Part shown: positions 26,366 to 33,974 of the stretch, piece by piece
Numbering within the stretch: the stretch's first letter is position 1
Layout of the letters: each line of letters opens with the position of its first letter
Assembly: GCA_910588625.1 (NCBI GenBank)
Contig: CAJUQN010000002.1
Location: 1 to 64,000 of the forward strand
Length of the DNA: 64,000 nt
Source of the DNA: an uncultured Oscillospiraceae bacterium
GTDB lineage: Bacteria > Bacillota > Clostridia > Oscillospirales > Oscillospiraceae
Reading direction: 5' to 3'
Notes under the pieces: generated by a model
What the model was told of the DNA's origin: nothing
Databases searched by the model: none
The model's input: the letters and a program-made list of their open reading frames with translations, nothing else
Position numbers and translations under genes: made by a program

Positions 26366-26403
26366 CCGCCCAGGGAGAAGGCCGTTGCCCTCTCCCTAGG
26401 CGG
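26366..26403 (-). terminator. Terminator of the aspS-gatCAB unit
   Basis: CCGCC and AGGGAGA on one side pair with TCTCCCT and GGCGG on the other; on the minus strand an A/T-rich tail with TTTTT follows. It begins 7 bases after the gatB stop. Confidence 0.65.
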
Positions 26404-26409
26404 TGATGT

Positions 26410-27840
26410 TTACTGTGTCAAAAGCTCCTTCAGAATGGCGTTCACACTCTGGGGGTTGGCCTTGCCCTTCAGCTCCCGCATGACCTGTCCCACCAGGAAA
26501 CCGAAGGCCTTTTCCCTGCCGCCCTTGTAGTCGGCCACGGACTGGAGGTTGGCCTCCAATACCTTGGCGCATACCGCTCGGACCAGGCCGTCATCGTTGA
26601 CCTGCTCCAGGCTGTGCTCCTTGACGTAGGTATCCACATCCGCGTCCGTGTCGAAAATGGCCTCAAACACCTTGACGGCGGTGTTGCGGTTCAGCCTGCC
26701 CTCCCCCACCAGGGAGATCAGCCGGGCCAGGGTGGGGGCGGTGAGCTTCATGGCGCGGGGTTCGATGGCACGGGCGGACAGCGCCCCCAGTACCTCGCCC
26801 ATGATCCAGTTGGCTCCCTGCTTGGGAGGAGTGCCCAGCGCCACCAGGTCCTCAAAGAACCGGGCCAGCATACTGTCCGACGTAATCATCTGGCTGTCGT
26901 ACTCAGGCAGGCCGTAGTCCGCCTGATAGCGGGCCCGCTTGGCCTCGGCAAGCTCCGGCTGAGCGGCCCGCAGGTCCTCCAGATACTGCTCGGACAGCTC
27001 AATGGGCGGTAGGTCCGGCTCGGGGAAGTAGCGGTAATCCTGGGCGTTTTCCTTGGAGCGCATGGCGTAGGTGGCGTCCTTGTTCTCGTCCCAGCGGCGG
27101 GTCTCCTGGACGACTCGTTTGCCCTCCTCGATCAGCTCAATCTGCCGCTTGGCCTCGTAGCTGATGGCACGGGCGATAGCCTTGAAGGAGTTCAGGTTTT
27201 TCATCTCCGTGCGGGTGCCCAGCTCGCCTGTACCCATGGGCCGCACGGACAGGTTCACGTCGCACCGCAGAGATCCCTCCTGCATCTTGCAGTCGGACAC
27301 GCCCAGGTACATCAGTGTCTCCTTCAGCTTTTCCAGGTAGGCGATTACCTCGCCGGCGGTGCGGAAGTCCGGCTCGGTGACGATCTCAATGAGGGGCACG
27401 CCGCAGCGGTTGTAATCCGCCCGGGTCTGGTCGATCCAGGGGTCGTGAACCAGCTTGCCTGCGTCCTCCTCCATGTGCAGCTCGTGGATGCGGATGGTTT
27501 TCTCCCCGGCGGCGGTGTGGATGGGGACGGCCCCGTTCCGGGCGATAGGGAGGTAAAGCTGAGAGATTTGATACGCCTTTGGCAGGTCGGGATAGAAGTA
27601 GTTTTTCCGGTCAAATTTGCTGTACCGGGTGATCTCGCAGTTCAGCGCCAGCCCGGCCTTGACGGCAAACTCCAACACCTTCTTGTTCAATACGGGCAGA
27701 GTCCCCGGCATCCCAGTGCACACCGGACAGCAGTGGGTATTGGGGCCGCCCCCGAACTGGGTGGTGCAGGAACAGAAAATTTTCGTCCTGGTGGACAGCT
27801 CCACGTGGGTCTCCAGACCGATGACAGTTTCCCAAGTCAT
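26410..27840 (-). CDS. gatB: Asp-tRNA(Asn)/Glu-tRNA(Gln) amidotransferase subunit B
   Basis: This 476-residue subunit binds the misacylated tRNA and activates the side-chain carboxylate with ATP. It shows the GatB signature LRCDVNLSVRP and MKNLNSFKAI, the N-terminal IGLETHVEL, the zinc cysteine pairs CSC and CPVC, and the C-terminal YqeY-like helical domain ending in NAILKELLT. Full length for the family. Its start overlaps the gatA stop by four bases, so the stoichiometry of A and B is coupled. With the non-discriminating AspRS upstream, the complex would make Asn-tRNA(Asn). Confidence 0.96.
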   Translation of the reverse strand: MTWETVIGLETHVELSTRTKIFCSCTTQFGGGPNTHCCPVCTGMPGTLPVLNKKVLEFAVKAGLALNCEITRYSKFDRKNYFYPDLPKAYQISQLYLPIARNGAVPIHTAAGEKTIRIHELHMEEDAGKLVHDPWIDQTRADYNRCGVPLIEIVTEPDFRTAGEVIAYLEKLKETLMYLGVSDCKMQEGSLRCDVNLSVRPMGTGELGTRTEMKNLNSFKAIARAISYEAKRQIELIEEGKRVVQETRRWDENKDATYAMRSKENAQDYRYFPEPDLPPIELSEQYLEDLRAAQPELAEAKRARYQADYGLPEYDSQMITSDSMLARFFEDLVALGTPPKQGANWIMGEVLGALSARAIEPRAMKLTAPTLARLISLVGEGRLNRNTAVKVFEAIFDTDADVDTYVKEHSLEQVNDDGLVRAVCAKVLEANLQSVADYKGGREKAFGFLVGQVMRELKGKANPQSVNAILKELLTQ

Positions 27841-29345
27841 GCCGGTTCGCCTCCTTTCTGTAGGGACGCACGGTGTGCGTCCCTGCGCACATTTTCTCCC
27901 GGCCGCCGTTTGTGATAACCGGTATCCGATTGGAACCCATGGGCGGCGTTCAAAAGCGTGCCCTCCCCAAAATGCGGCCCAATGAGCTGGGCCCCGATGG
28001 GCAGGCCCTTGGAGTCAAACCCGCAGGGCATGGACAGCCCTGGCAGGCCCGCCAGGTTCACCGGCACGGTGTATACGTCGCTGAGATACATTTGCAGAGG
28101 GTCGCACAGGCTCTCCCCCAGCTTGGGCGCGGTGGTGGGGGCCACGGGGGTGAGAAGCAGGCCGCACTGCTGGAATGCCTTGTCGAATGCGTCTTTGATG
28201 ACGGCCTTGACCTGCAAAGCCTTGCGGTAATAGGCGTCATAGTAGCCGGAGGACAGCGCGAACGTCCCCAGCAGGATGCGCTGCTTCACCTCGGAGCCGA
28301 AGCCCTGGGTGCGGGTCTTGCAGTACAAATCGTGCAGCCCCTCATACTCCTGCGCCCGCCAGCCGTACTTCACGCCGTCGAACCGGGACAGGTTGGAGGA
28401 CGCTTCGGCGGCGGCGATGATATAGTAGGCGGGGACCACGTACTCCATCACGGGGAAGGGCAGCTCCACCACTTCCGCCCCCCGGGCCTTCAGCACGTCC
28501 GCCACGGCCAGCACGGCGGCCTTGACTTCCTCGTCCAAACCGTCCCCGTAGCAGTCTACGGGCAGGCCGATTTTCAACCCGCGCACGTCCCCGGTGAGAC
28601 CGTTGAGCAGGGTTCCGTATTGCCCGTCCAGGCTGGTGCCGTCCTTGGGGTCCCGGCCCTGGAGCACGTCCAAGATGGCGGCGCAGTCCGCCGCGTCCCG
28701 GCCCAGCGGGCCGATCTGGTCCAGGGAGGAGGCGTAGGCGATGAGCCCGTACCGGGACACGGTGCCATAGGTGGGCTTCATGCCCGTGACGCCGCAATAG
28801 GACGCGGGCTGACGGATGGACCCGCCGGTGTCCGAGCCGATGGCGTACCAGCCTATACCCGCCGCCACAGCCGCCGCAGCTCCGCCAGAGGACCCGCCGG
28901 GGACGCGATCCAGAGCCCAGGGATTTTTCACCGGGCCGTAAAAGGAGGTCTCCGACGTGGACCCCATGGCAAACTCATCCATATTCAGCTTGCCCAGGGA
29001 GACGGCCCCGGCGTTTGCCAGCTTGCCGGCCACAGTGGCGTCATAGGGGGGTGCAAAGTCGCCCAGGATTTTGGACGCGCAGGAGGTCTTGACGCCCCGC
29101 GTGCAAATATTGTCCTTGATAGCCATGGGCACGCCGTAGAGGGGGCTTTGGGCGTCCTTCGCCCCGTCCTGCAATTTCTCCGCCCGGTCCAGCGCCTGCT
29201 CTCCGGTAACGGTGATAAAAGCGTTCAGAGCTTTGTCCTGCGCCGATAGGCTGTCCAACGCCGCCTGGGCGGCCTCCTTCACGGACACCTCGCCCTTTTT
29301 GATGGCCGCGCCCAGTTCCAAAGCGGTCAACTCTCTCAATACCAT
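27837..29345 (-). CDS. gatA: Asp-tRNA(Asn)/Glu-tRNA(Gln) amidotransferase subunit A
   Basis: This 502-residue amidase releases ammonia from glutamine for transfer by GatB. The Ser-cisSer-Lys triad is visible in VPMAIKDNICTRG (Lys), SDTGGSIRQPA (cis-Ser) and the nucleophile loop, with the amidase signature PGGSSGGAAAAVAAG. The last about 20 residues (ENVRRDAHRASLQKGGEPA) are longer than usual and contain the overlap with gatB. A GGGGAG site lies 10 bases before the ATG. A gap of 120 bases with a hairpin separates it from gatC. Confidence 0.96.
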   Translation of the reverse strand: MVLRELTALELGAAIKKGEVSVKEAAQAALDSLSAQDKALNAFITVTGEQALDRAEKLQDGAKDAQSPLYGVPMAIKDNICTRGVKTSCASKILGDFAPPYDATVAGKLANAGAVSLGKLNMDEFAMGSTSETSFYGPVKNPWALDRVPGGSSGGAAAAVAAGIGWYAIGSDTGGSIRQPASYCGVTGMKPTYGTVSRYGLIAYASSLDQIGPLGRDAADCAAILDVLQGRDPKDGTSLDGQYGTLLNGLTGDVRGLKIGLPVDCYGDGLDEEVKAAVLAVADVLKARGAEVVELPFPVMEYVVPAYYIIAAAEASSNLSRFDGVKYGWRAQEYEGLHDLYCKTRTQGFGSEVKQRILLGTFALSSGYYDAYYRKALQVKAVIKDAFDKAFQQCGLLLTPVAPTTAPKLGESLCDPLQMYLSDVYTVPVNLAGLPGLSMPCGFDSKGLPIGAQLIGPHFGEGTLLNAAHGFQSDTGYHKRRPGENVRRDAHRASLQKGGEPA

Positions 29346-29435
29346 ATTCTGATTCTCCCCATTTTCAAATTACGTTCGTTGTCGTGTGAAAACTGCCCGA
29401 TACCCGCTGCGTTGGCGGCGGATTAAAGTTCTTTT

Positions 29436-29467
29436 AGCTTACTTTTTCTTTCAAGAAAAAGTAAGCT
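29436..29467. repeat. Palindromic hairpin after gatC (dispersed-repeat type)
   Basis: AGCTTACTTTTTCTT (29436-29450) and AAGAAAAAGTAAGCT (29453-29467) form a perfect 15-bp stem with a 2-base loop, overlapping the gatC stop codon. A near relative sits directly after the aspS stop (29848-29875). It may act as a processing or attenuation site within the operon. Confidence 0.7.
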
Positions 29468-29753
29468 AGTCTACGGCCTTGGGGACCAGGAACGCTTCCC
29501 CGTTGGGCACGGGGGCGCCGGCCAAAAGCTCGGCCCGGTCTTGGGAGGGCTCGACTTCATCCTCCCGCAAGACATTTTTCACCGGGAAAACGTGGCTCAT
29601 GGGCTCCACATCCTTGGTGTCCAGCTTGCTCAGCACGTCCATATAGGCGATGATCTGCTCCAATTGGGCGGTCATGGCCTGCTTCTCGCCGGTCTGGAGC
29701 TCCAGCCGGGACAGCTCGGCGATATAGTCTACCATCTCAGTATTGATGTTCAT
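29466..29753 (-). CDS. gatC: Asp-tRNA(Asn)/Glu-tRNA(Gln) amidotransferase subunit C
   Basis: This 95-residue protein is the small GatC subunit that wraps around GatA and stabilises the complex. The family text VDYIAELSRLELQTGEKQAM, MDVLSKLDTKDVEPMSHVFP and NVLREDEVEPSQDRAELLAG is complete. The start was set at 29753 with an AAGGAAGG site; the frame extends 22 codons upstream, without family character. It lies between the AspRS gene and gatA, with hairpins on both sides. Confidence 0.95.
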   Translation of the reverse strand: MNINTEMVDYIAELSRLELQTGEKQAMTAQLEQIIAYMDVLSKLDTKDVEPMSHVFPVKNVLREDEVEPSQDRAELLAGAPVPNGEAFLVPKAVD

Positions 29754-29847
29754 AAAAACCTTCCTTTTTCGATAGTTGATCGGTGGTTGCCGACGCAGTA
29801 CGTTTGAATAACCGCACACGGCGGTAACGGCCTAGAAATTTTTTGTG

Positions 29848-29875
29848 CCAACTTTTTCTTATCAGAAAAAGTTGG
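29848..29875. repeat. Palindromic hairpin after aspS (dispersed-repeat type)
   Basis: CCAACTTTTTCT and AGAAAAAGTTGG form a perfect 12-bp stem around TATC, touching the aspS stop codon. Core CTTTTTCT/AGAAAAAG is shared with the hairpin at 29436-29467. Confidence 0.7.
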
Positions 29876-31192
29876 TCAGGGCTCCAAACGGCTCCTGTCT
29901 CTCGGGAACAGGCTGGCATAGCGGACGTTGTCCAGCCCGCACAGCTTCATGGTAAGGCGCTCCAGACCGATGCCCAGGCCGCCGTGGGGCGGCATCCCGT
30001 GCTTGTGGATCATCAGGTAGCTCTCAAACTCCGCCGGGTCCATGCCGCGGTCCTCCATCTTGGCCACCTGCTGGGCGTAGTCGTGCAGGCGCTGGCCGCC
30101 AGTGGTGACCTCCATACCCCGGAACAGCAGGTCGAAGGACAGCGTGTACTTAGGGTCCTCGGGGTCGTCCATGGCGTAGAAGGGGCGCTTTTTGGAGGGG
30201 TAGTGGGTAACAAACACGAAGTCGCTGCCAAACTCCTCCTTGGCGTACTGGCCGATGCGGGCCTCTTCCTCCGGCTCCAGGTCATAGGGGTCGCGGATCT
30301 GGTAGCCATACTTTTCCGCCGCCAGCCGCTTGGCGTCGTCAAACCGTAGGCAGGGGATCTTGTCTGCGCTGGGCAGTTCTATGCCCAACAGCTCCAACTC
30401 TCCGGCGTATTCCTTGGACAATAGCTCCATGGCGCGGCGGAGATACCCGGTTTCCATCTCGATCACGTCATAGAACGAGTGGATATACCCCATCTCGAAG
30501 TCCAGGCCGGTGTACTCGTTCAGGTGCCGGGGGGTGGCGTGCTTTTCCGCCCGGAACACGGGGCCCACCTCAAACACCCGCTCAAACACCCCCACCATGG
30601 TCTGCTTGTAGAACTGGGGGGATTGGGCCAGATACGCCTTTTTGCCGAAATAGTCCAGCTTGAAGATATTGGAGCCGCCCTCCGCGCCCGCGTGGACGAT
30701 TTTTGGGCTGTGCACCTCGGTAAAGTCCTGCCCGGTGAGGTAATCCCGGAAGGCCCGGACCAACCCCTCCTGCACCTTGAATACCGCCCGCTCCCGCAGG
30801 TGGCGCAGGGCGGCGGGCCGAAGGGCCAGCTCGGTATCCAGGTTCAGCTTCAGGCGACCTTTGCCCAAGGCCACGGGCATGGGCGCCGCAGGCCGGGACA
30901 GGATAGTCAAAATTTCCACGGCGATCTCATACCCGCCGGGGGCGCGGGGCTCCTCCCGCGCGGTGCCGGACAGCGCCACGGCGCATTCCTCGCACAAGCC
31001 CTCGGGCAAAATCTCCGGCGGGCACACACACTGGACCGCTCCCCTTGCCAAGCGCAGCGTGAGAAACACCAGCCCGCCCATGTCCCGCAGTGAGTGGACC
31101 GCGCCGTGGACGGTAACGGGGTTACTCTGCCCGCCCTCCGCGATCTGTTGATAGGTGGTCAGCTTTTCGCTGCTGCCTGTGACGAACTTCAT
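29876..31192 (-). CDS. aspS: Non-discriminating aspartate-tRNA(Asp/Asn) ligase, archaeal type
   Basis: This 438-residue class II synthetase is the short archaeal type (about 430-440 residues) without the bacterial GAD insert. Visible parts are an N-terminal OB-fold (PVTVHGAVHSLRDMGGLVFL), motif 2 (VFEVGPVFRAEKHATPRHL) and motif 3 (GGLGIGLERLTMKLCGL). Such enzymes commonly charge both tRNA(Asp) and tRNA(Asn) with Asp, and the gatCAB genes just downstream would convert Asp-tRNA(Asn) to Asn-tRNA(Asn). A T-box leader precedes it, so its expression should respond to uncharged tRNA. Relaxed specificity is inferred from context. Confidence 0.92.
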   Translation of the reverse strand: MKFVTGSSEKLTTYQQIAEGGQSNPVTVHGAVHSLRDMGGLVFLTLRLARGAVQCVCPPEILPEGLCEECAVALSGTAREEPRAPGGYEIAVEILTILSRPAAPMPVALGKGRLKLNLDTELALRPAALRHLRERAVFKVQEGLVRAFRDYLTGQDFTEVHSPKIVHAGAEGGSNIFKLDYFGKKAYLAQSPQFYKQTMVGVFERVFEVGPVFRAEKHATPRHLNEYTGLDFEMGYIHSFYDVIEMETGYLRRAMELLSKEYAGELELLGIELPSADKIPCLRFDDAKRLAAEKYGYQIRDPYDLEPEEEARIGQYAKEEFGSDFVFVTHYPSKKRPFYAMDDPEDPKYTLSFDLLFRGMEVTTGGQRLHDYAQQVAKMEDRGMDPAEFESYLMIHKHGMPPHGGLGIGLERLTMKLCGLDNVRYASLFPRDRSRLEP

Positions 31193-31244
31193 AACTTATC
31201 AGCCCTTTCTGCGTCAATGCTCGTTTTCTTGGCCGCGGGGGAAA

Positions 31245-31280
31245 ACAAAAGCCCCGGACCGTACAAAAGTACAGTCCGGG
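31245..31280 (-). terminator. Regulated terminator of the T-box leader
   Basis: On the minus strand CCCGGACTGTAC and GTACGGTCCGGG pair around TTTT and are followed by GCTTTTGTTTT. It lies about 50 bases before the aspS start and competes with the antiterminator. Confidence 0.85.
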
Positions 31281-31527
31281 ACGGAATCAACTCATAAATT
31301 CCGCGGTACCACCCGCGTTGCCCCTCCAACAAGGGACCTCTCTCGAGCCCCGGTAACGTGGGGAAGACGGACGGCCCTACGCCCCCGCCCTTGGGGGTTC
31401 GAACCGTCGGCTCGGAAGCGTTGCGCCATCTCGTCTTTCCGGGGCGGGCTTTCAGTCAGTGACCCGCGTTCTCTGTCGGACGCCGTGAGGGGCGGTCTTC
31501 GTCGATGCCTTTATCGCTTTCACATGA
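31245..31527 (-). promoter_or_regulatory. T-box leader controlling aspS-gatCAB
   Basis: On the minus strand the leader carries a stem I with GACGAAGAC and ACAGAGAACG, then the T-box core GGTGGTACCGCGG (about 31301-31314), then a terminator. In such leaders uncharged tRNA pairs with the specifier and with the T-box bulge, favouring the antiterminator. The best specifier candidate is GAC (Asp) at 31406-31408, followed by G; an AAC (Asn) triplet lies close by at 31397-31399, so the assignment needs folding. Confidence 0.85.
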
Positions 31528-31533
31528 TAAAAA

Positions 31534-31562
31534 ATTTTACACTGAATTTTTTCGTTTGTCAA
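31534..31562 (-). promoter_or_regulatory. Promoter of the T-box-aspS-gatCAB transcript
   Basis: Read on the minus strand: perfect TTGACA (31557-31562), 17 bases, TAAAAT (31534-31539). Transcription would start near 31527, giving a leader of about 335 bases. Confidence 0.75.
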
Positions 31563-31608
31563 CGAAAGATTTCCCAAACATCCCGTAGCCCATCCCTAAA
31601 GTTTGTGG

Positions 31609-31614
31609 TATAAT
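31609..31614 (+). promoter_or_regulatory. Extended -10 promoter of the UDG gene
   Basis: TATAAT at 31609-31614 preceded by TGG (extended -10 form); the -35 region is poor. It is 34 bases before the ATG at 31649. Confidence 0.5.
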
Positions 31615-31648
31615 GTCCAACAAATGGAATGCCAGGAGGGATTGACCT

Positions 31649-32221
31649 ATGACAAATTGGGAAGAATTACACCGCAGCTGTATGAGCTGCCAAAAGTGTG
31701 CCCTGGCGGACACCCGGCGCAACGTGGTGTTCGGCAAGGGCCCCAAAGACGCTCGGGTCATGTTCATCGGCGAGGGCCCCGGCGAGAACGAAGACCTCCA
31801 GGGGGAGCCCTTCGTGGGCCGTGGCGGCCAGCTGCTGGACGAGATGCTGTCCCTCATCAATCTGAGCCGGGAAAAGAACTTTTACATCACCAACATCGTC
31901 AAATGCCGTCCGCCCAAAAACCGGGACCCGCTGAACACCGAGCAGGACGCCTGCATCGGCTATCTGTGGGACCAGATGGAGCTGATTCGGCCCAGAATCG
32001 TGGTGTGCCTGGGGCGCATCGCCGCCATGTGGCTGATCAGCCCTAACTACCGCATCACCAAGGAGCACGGCCAGTGGGTGGAAAAGGACGGCGTGTACTA
32101 TACCGCCATCTACCACCCCGCCGCTCTGCTCCGGGACCCAACGAAGAAGCCGGACACCTTCGTGGATCTGCGTTCCATCCGGGCCAAGATCCGGGAGATC
32201 TGTCCCGAGGTCTATGACTGA
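31649..32221 (+). CDS. Family 4 uracil-DNA glycosylase (iron-sulfur)
   Basis: This 190-residue enzyme removes uracil from DNA as the first step of base excision repair. Family 4 motifs are the N-terminal cysteine cluster (CMSCQKCALADTR) for a [4Fe-4S] centre, MFIGEGPGENEDLQGEPFVG (motif A with catalytic region), NIVKCRPPKNRDP and the C-terminal YHPAALLRDP. The AGGAGGG site fixes the start at 31649. The gene overlaps the tail of the oppositely oriented SSB-like gene by 10 bases, so the two transcripts are convergent without an intergenic terminator. Confidence 0.93.
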   Translation: MTNWEELHRSCMSCQKCALADTRRNVVFGKGPKDARVMFIGEGPGENEDLQGEPFVGRGGQLLDEMLSLINLSREKNFYITNIVKCRPPKNRDPLNTEQDACIGYLWDQMELIRPRIVVCLGRIAAMWLISPNYRITKEHGQWVEKDGVYYTAIYHPAALLRDPTKKPDTFVDLRSIRAKIREICPEVYD

Positions 32222-32832
32222 GCGTCCTCCTCGTCCGGCAGCAGATTCATCACCGAAATCTCAAAGGCCGTCCGCTCCACCTGCTCCCCGTCGATGAGCT
32301 TATGATACTGCCGGCTTTGCAGCCGTCCCTCCAGCCGGAGGCGGTCCCCCACATCCAGCTCCCCGCAGTGGACCGCCAGAGACCCCCAGGCGATGCAGGG
32401 TAAGTAATCCGCCCGGCCATAGGGGCGGTTGACGGCCAAAAGCAGGTCACAAATTTCGCGGCCCAACGGCGTCCGGCGCACCACCGGCTTCCGGCACAGC
32501 ACCCCGGCCAGCACTAGGCGGTTTTCCCCCTCCCCCAACTCATCTGAACAGGCGGAGCGGGCCAGCACAGTGATGACCAGCTTGCTCCCCTGCCCTGAGC
32601 GGTTGTTGTAGGACCGCACCTCCCCCTGAACGGTCACCCAGTTCCCCGTGGCCCAGAGACCGGGGTCCGGGTCCGCCGTCACGATGTTCAGCACGTCGTC
32701 TGTGCCGCTAAGCCGGGGCACCCGAAGGGGGACCAGGTAATAGTCCACTCCGTGGTTCTGGTGGGAGCGGATAGGCTCCCGCGCGGCCTGTCCCCGCAGC
32801 ACGATTTTGTTTTCCCCTTTGTATTCCTGCAT
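32212..32832 (-). CDS. Single-stranded DNA-binding-like protein with two OB-folds
   Basis: This 206-residue protein contains two tandem SSB-like OB-folds. Residues about 7-95 (NKIVLRGQAAREPI ... NWVTVQGEVRSYNN) form a diverged one. Residues about 103-195 (NRLVLAGVLCRKPVVRRTPL ... DRLRLEGRLQSRQYHK) are close to a canonical SSB. The end (LLPDEEDAQS) is acidic but lacks the usual DDDIPF-type tip that recruits partners. It is longer than typical SSB in this respect, and I expect it to be an accessory SSB, not the housekeeping one. The start at 32832 was chosen as the first Met of the domain; the frame is open far upstream without domain character. Confidence 0.8.
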   Translation of the reverse strand: MQEYKGENKIVLRGQAAREPIRSHQNHGVDYYLVPLRVPRLSGTDDVLNIVTADPDPGLWATGNWVTVQGEVRSYNNRSGQGSKLVITVLARSACSDELGEGENRLVLAGVLCRKPVVRRTPLGREICDLLLAVNRPYGRADYLPCIAWGSLAVHCGELDVGDRLRLEGRLQSRQYHKLIDGEQVERTAFEISVMNLLPDEEDAQS

Positions 32833-32936
32833 TGCAATCACGCTCCGTATTGTCAAATGTTGACCTGCCTGACTATATGATGGAACAACGTCAAGTATGC
32901 CTGGCCGCCACCAGGGAAAAGCGGCAACTATGCCCA

Positions 32937-32964
32937 TTGACAAGCGGGGATAGCTTTGTATAAT
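32937..32964 (+). promoter_or_regulatory. Consensus promoter for the 135-residue protein gene
   Basis: TTGACA (32937-32942), 16 bases, TATAAT (32959-32964): a perfect sigma-A consensus in both boxes, 33 bases before the ATG. Confidence 0.75.
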
Positions 32965-32997
32965 ATAAAGTGGAACCAGCCGAAGGAGGGCTTTAGC

Positions 32998-33405
32998 ATG
33001 GAACTGGAATTGACGCGCAAGCAGCTTCGCCGGCTGCTGGACATGGTGTACATCGGCAACTGGATCCTGAACTCCACCCGTGGAGAGGATCGGTTCAAGG
33101 ACTACGACGAGGTGGAGAGCCTTCTGTTCGCCAAGGCGGCCCAGGAAGGGATGCCCACCCTGGCCGAGACCTACCAGGGGGAGGTGATCCCCTCCCGCGC
33201 CTTTGCCGAGGGGGGCATTCACGAGGCCATCATGGAGTACGAGAACAACGTATTTTTTGAGATTCTGGCCGAGGACCTGGCCCGGCGGGATATGGACGAT
33301 GTGCCCATCGACGAGACCAACTACGACGAACTGACCCAGCGCATCGACGCCTATATCGACGAGTTCGAGGCCCACGGGACAGATAATATCACCGTGGACT
33401 GCTGA
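32998..33405 (+). CDS. Acidic 135-residue protein of unknown function
   Basis: This cytoplasmic protein (no signal peptide or membrane helix) begins MELELTRKQLRRLLDMVYIG with a GAAGGAGG site upstream. It is strongly acidic and mostly helical, with the text YIGNWILNSTRGEDRFKDYD and IDAYIDEFEAHGTDNITVDC. I do not assign a domain. It has a consensus promoter and its own terminator, so it is expressed as a single gene. Similar small proteins are common in gut Clostridia, from memory, and none has a known role. Confidence 0.8.
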   Translation: MELELTRKQLRRLLDMVYIGNWILNSTRGEDRFKDYDEVESLLFAKAAQEGMPTLAETYQGEVIPSRAFAEGGIHEAIMEYENNVFFEILAEDLARRDMDDVPIDETNYDELTQRIDAYIDEFEAHGTDNITVDC

Positions 33406-33415
33406 ATGCAAAGAC

Positions 33416-33452
33416 AAAGGGCTGTACCCGGGAGGATACGGCCCTGTTTTTT
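33416..33452 (+). terminator. Terminator between the two small unknown genes
   Basis: AGGGCTGTA pairs with TACGGCCCT, followed by GTTTTTTG. It lies between the genes at 32998 and 33472 and could be a partial terminator limiting read-through into the second. Confidence 0.75.
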
Positions 33453-33471
33453 GCCGGAAAGGAGAAGCGGC

Positions 33472-33936
33472 ATGATTTTTGAGTTTGGCCCTTATCGCAT
33501 TGATGTGGATGTGGAGCGGACCCGCCGCTGGTACGAAACCGAGCCCACCGCCAGCCAGTGCTGTAACTGCGACGGCTGTGTGAACTTTGACCGGGCGGCG
33601 GACCTGTTCCCGGAGAGCGTCAAGTCTTTTTTTGCCTCCTTGGGCGCGGACGCGAAAAAGCCCATTGAGGTCTATGTCAACTACACCAACAAGGACGGCA
33701 CCCTGTGGTACGGCGGCTGGTATCATCTGTGCGGCACCTTGTTGGCCGAGGGAAGCGATACCTGGCAGGTGGGAGAAAGCGCGCCGCTGGGGCCCCGCGG
33801 CTTTCAAATCTGGTTCAGGGAGGATTGCCACATAGTGCAGGAAAACTGTCCCCGCCCTGTCTTGCAAATGGAACTGAACGCCGACATCTCCTGGGTGCTG
33901 GAGAAGGAAAACACCTACGAGAGAGAACGGGATTAA
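33472..33936 (+). CDS. Cysteine-cluster protein of unknown function, 154 residues
   Basis: The protein begins MIFEFGPYRIDVDVERTRRW and carries a cluster QCCNCDGC (cysteines at residues 30, 31, 33 and 36) that could bind zinc. The rest is rich in aromatic residues (NYTNKDGTLWYGGWYHLCGT). It has no signal peptide or membrane helix. GGAAAGGAG precedes the ATG. I cannot name a family. A terminator shared with the convergent dnaJ gene follows directly. Confidence 0.78.
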   Translation: MIFEFGPYRIDVDVERTRRWYETEPTASQCCNCDGCVNFDRAADLFPESVKSFFASLGADAKKPIEVYVNYTNKDGTLWYGGWYHLCGTLLAEGSDTWQVGESAPLGPRGFQIWFREDCHIVQENCPRPVLQMELNADISWVLEKENTYERERD

Positions 33937-33942
33937 AAACAG

Positions 33943-33970
33943 GAGGACGAAAGCAACCGCTTTCGTCCTC
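33943..33970. terminator. Bidirectional terminator before dnaJ
   Basis: GAGGACGAAAGC and GCTTTCGTCCTC form a perfect 12-bp stem with loop AACC, with A-rich and T-rich flanks. It serves the small gene on the plus strand and the dnaK operon on the minus strand. Confidence 0.85.
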
Positions 33971-33974
33971 TGCT

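Noticed and set aside
31391..31410. tRNA-like GGTTCGAACC string
   Set aside because: It lies inside the T-box leader, and no cloverleaf can be drawn around it.
32833..33867. N-terminal extension of the SSB-like gene to 33867
   Set aside because: The upstream part is antisense to two small genes and has no OB-fold character.
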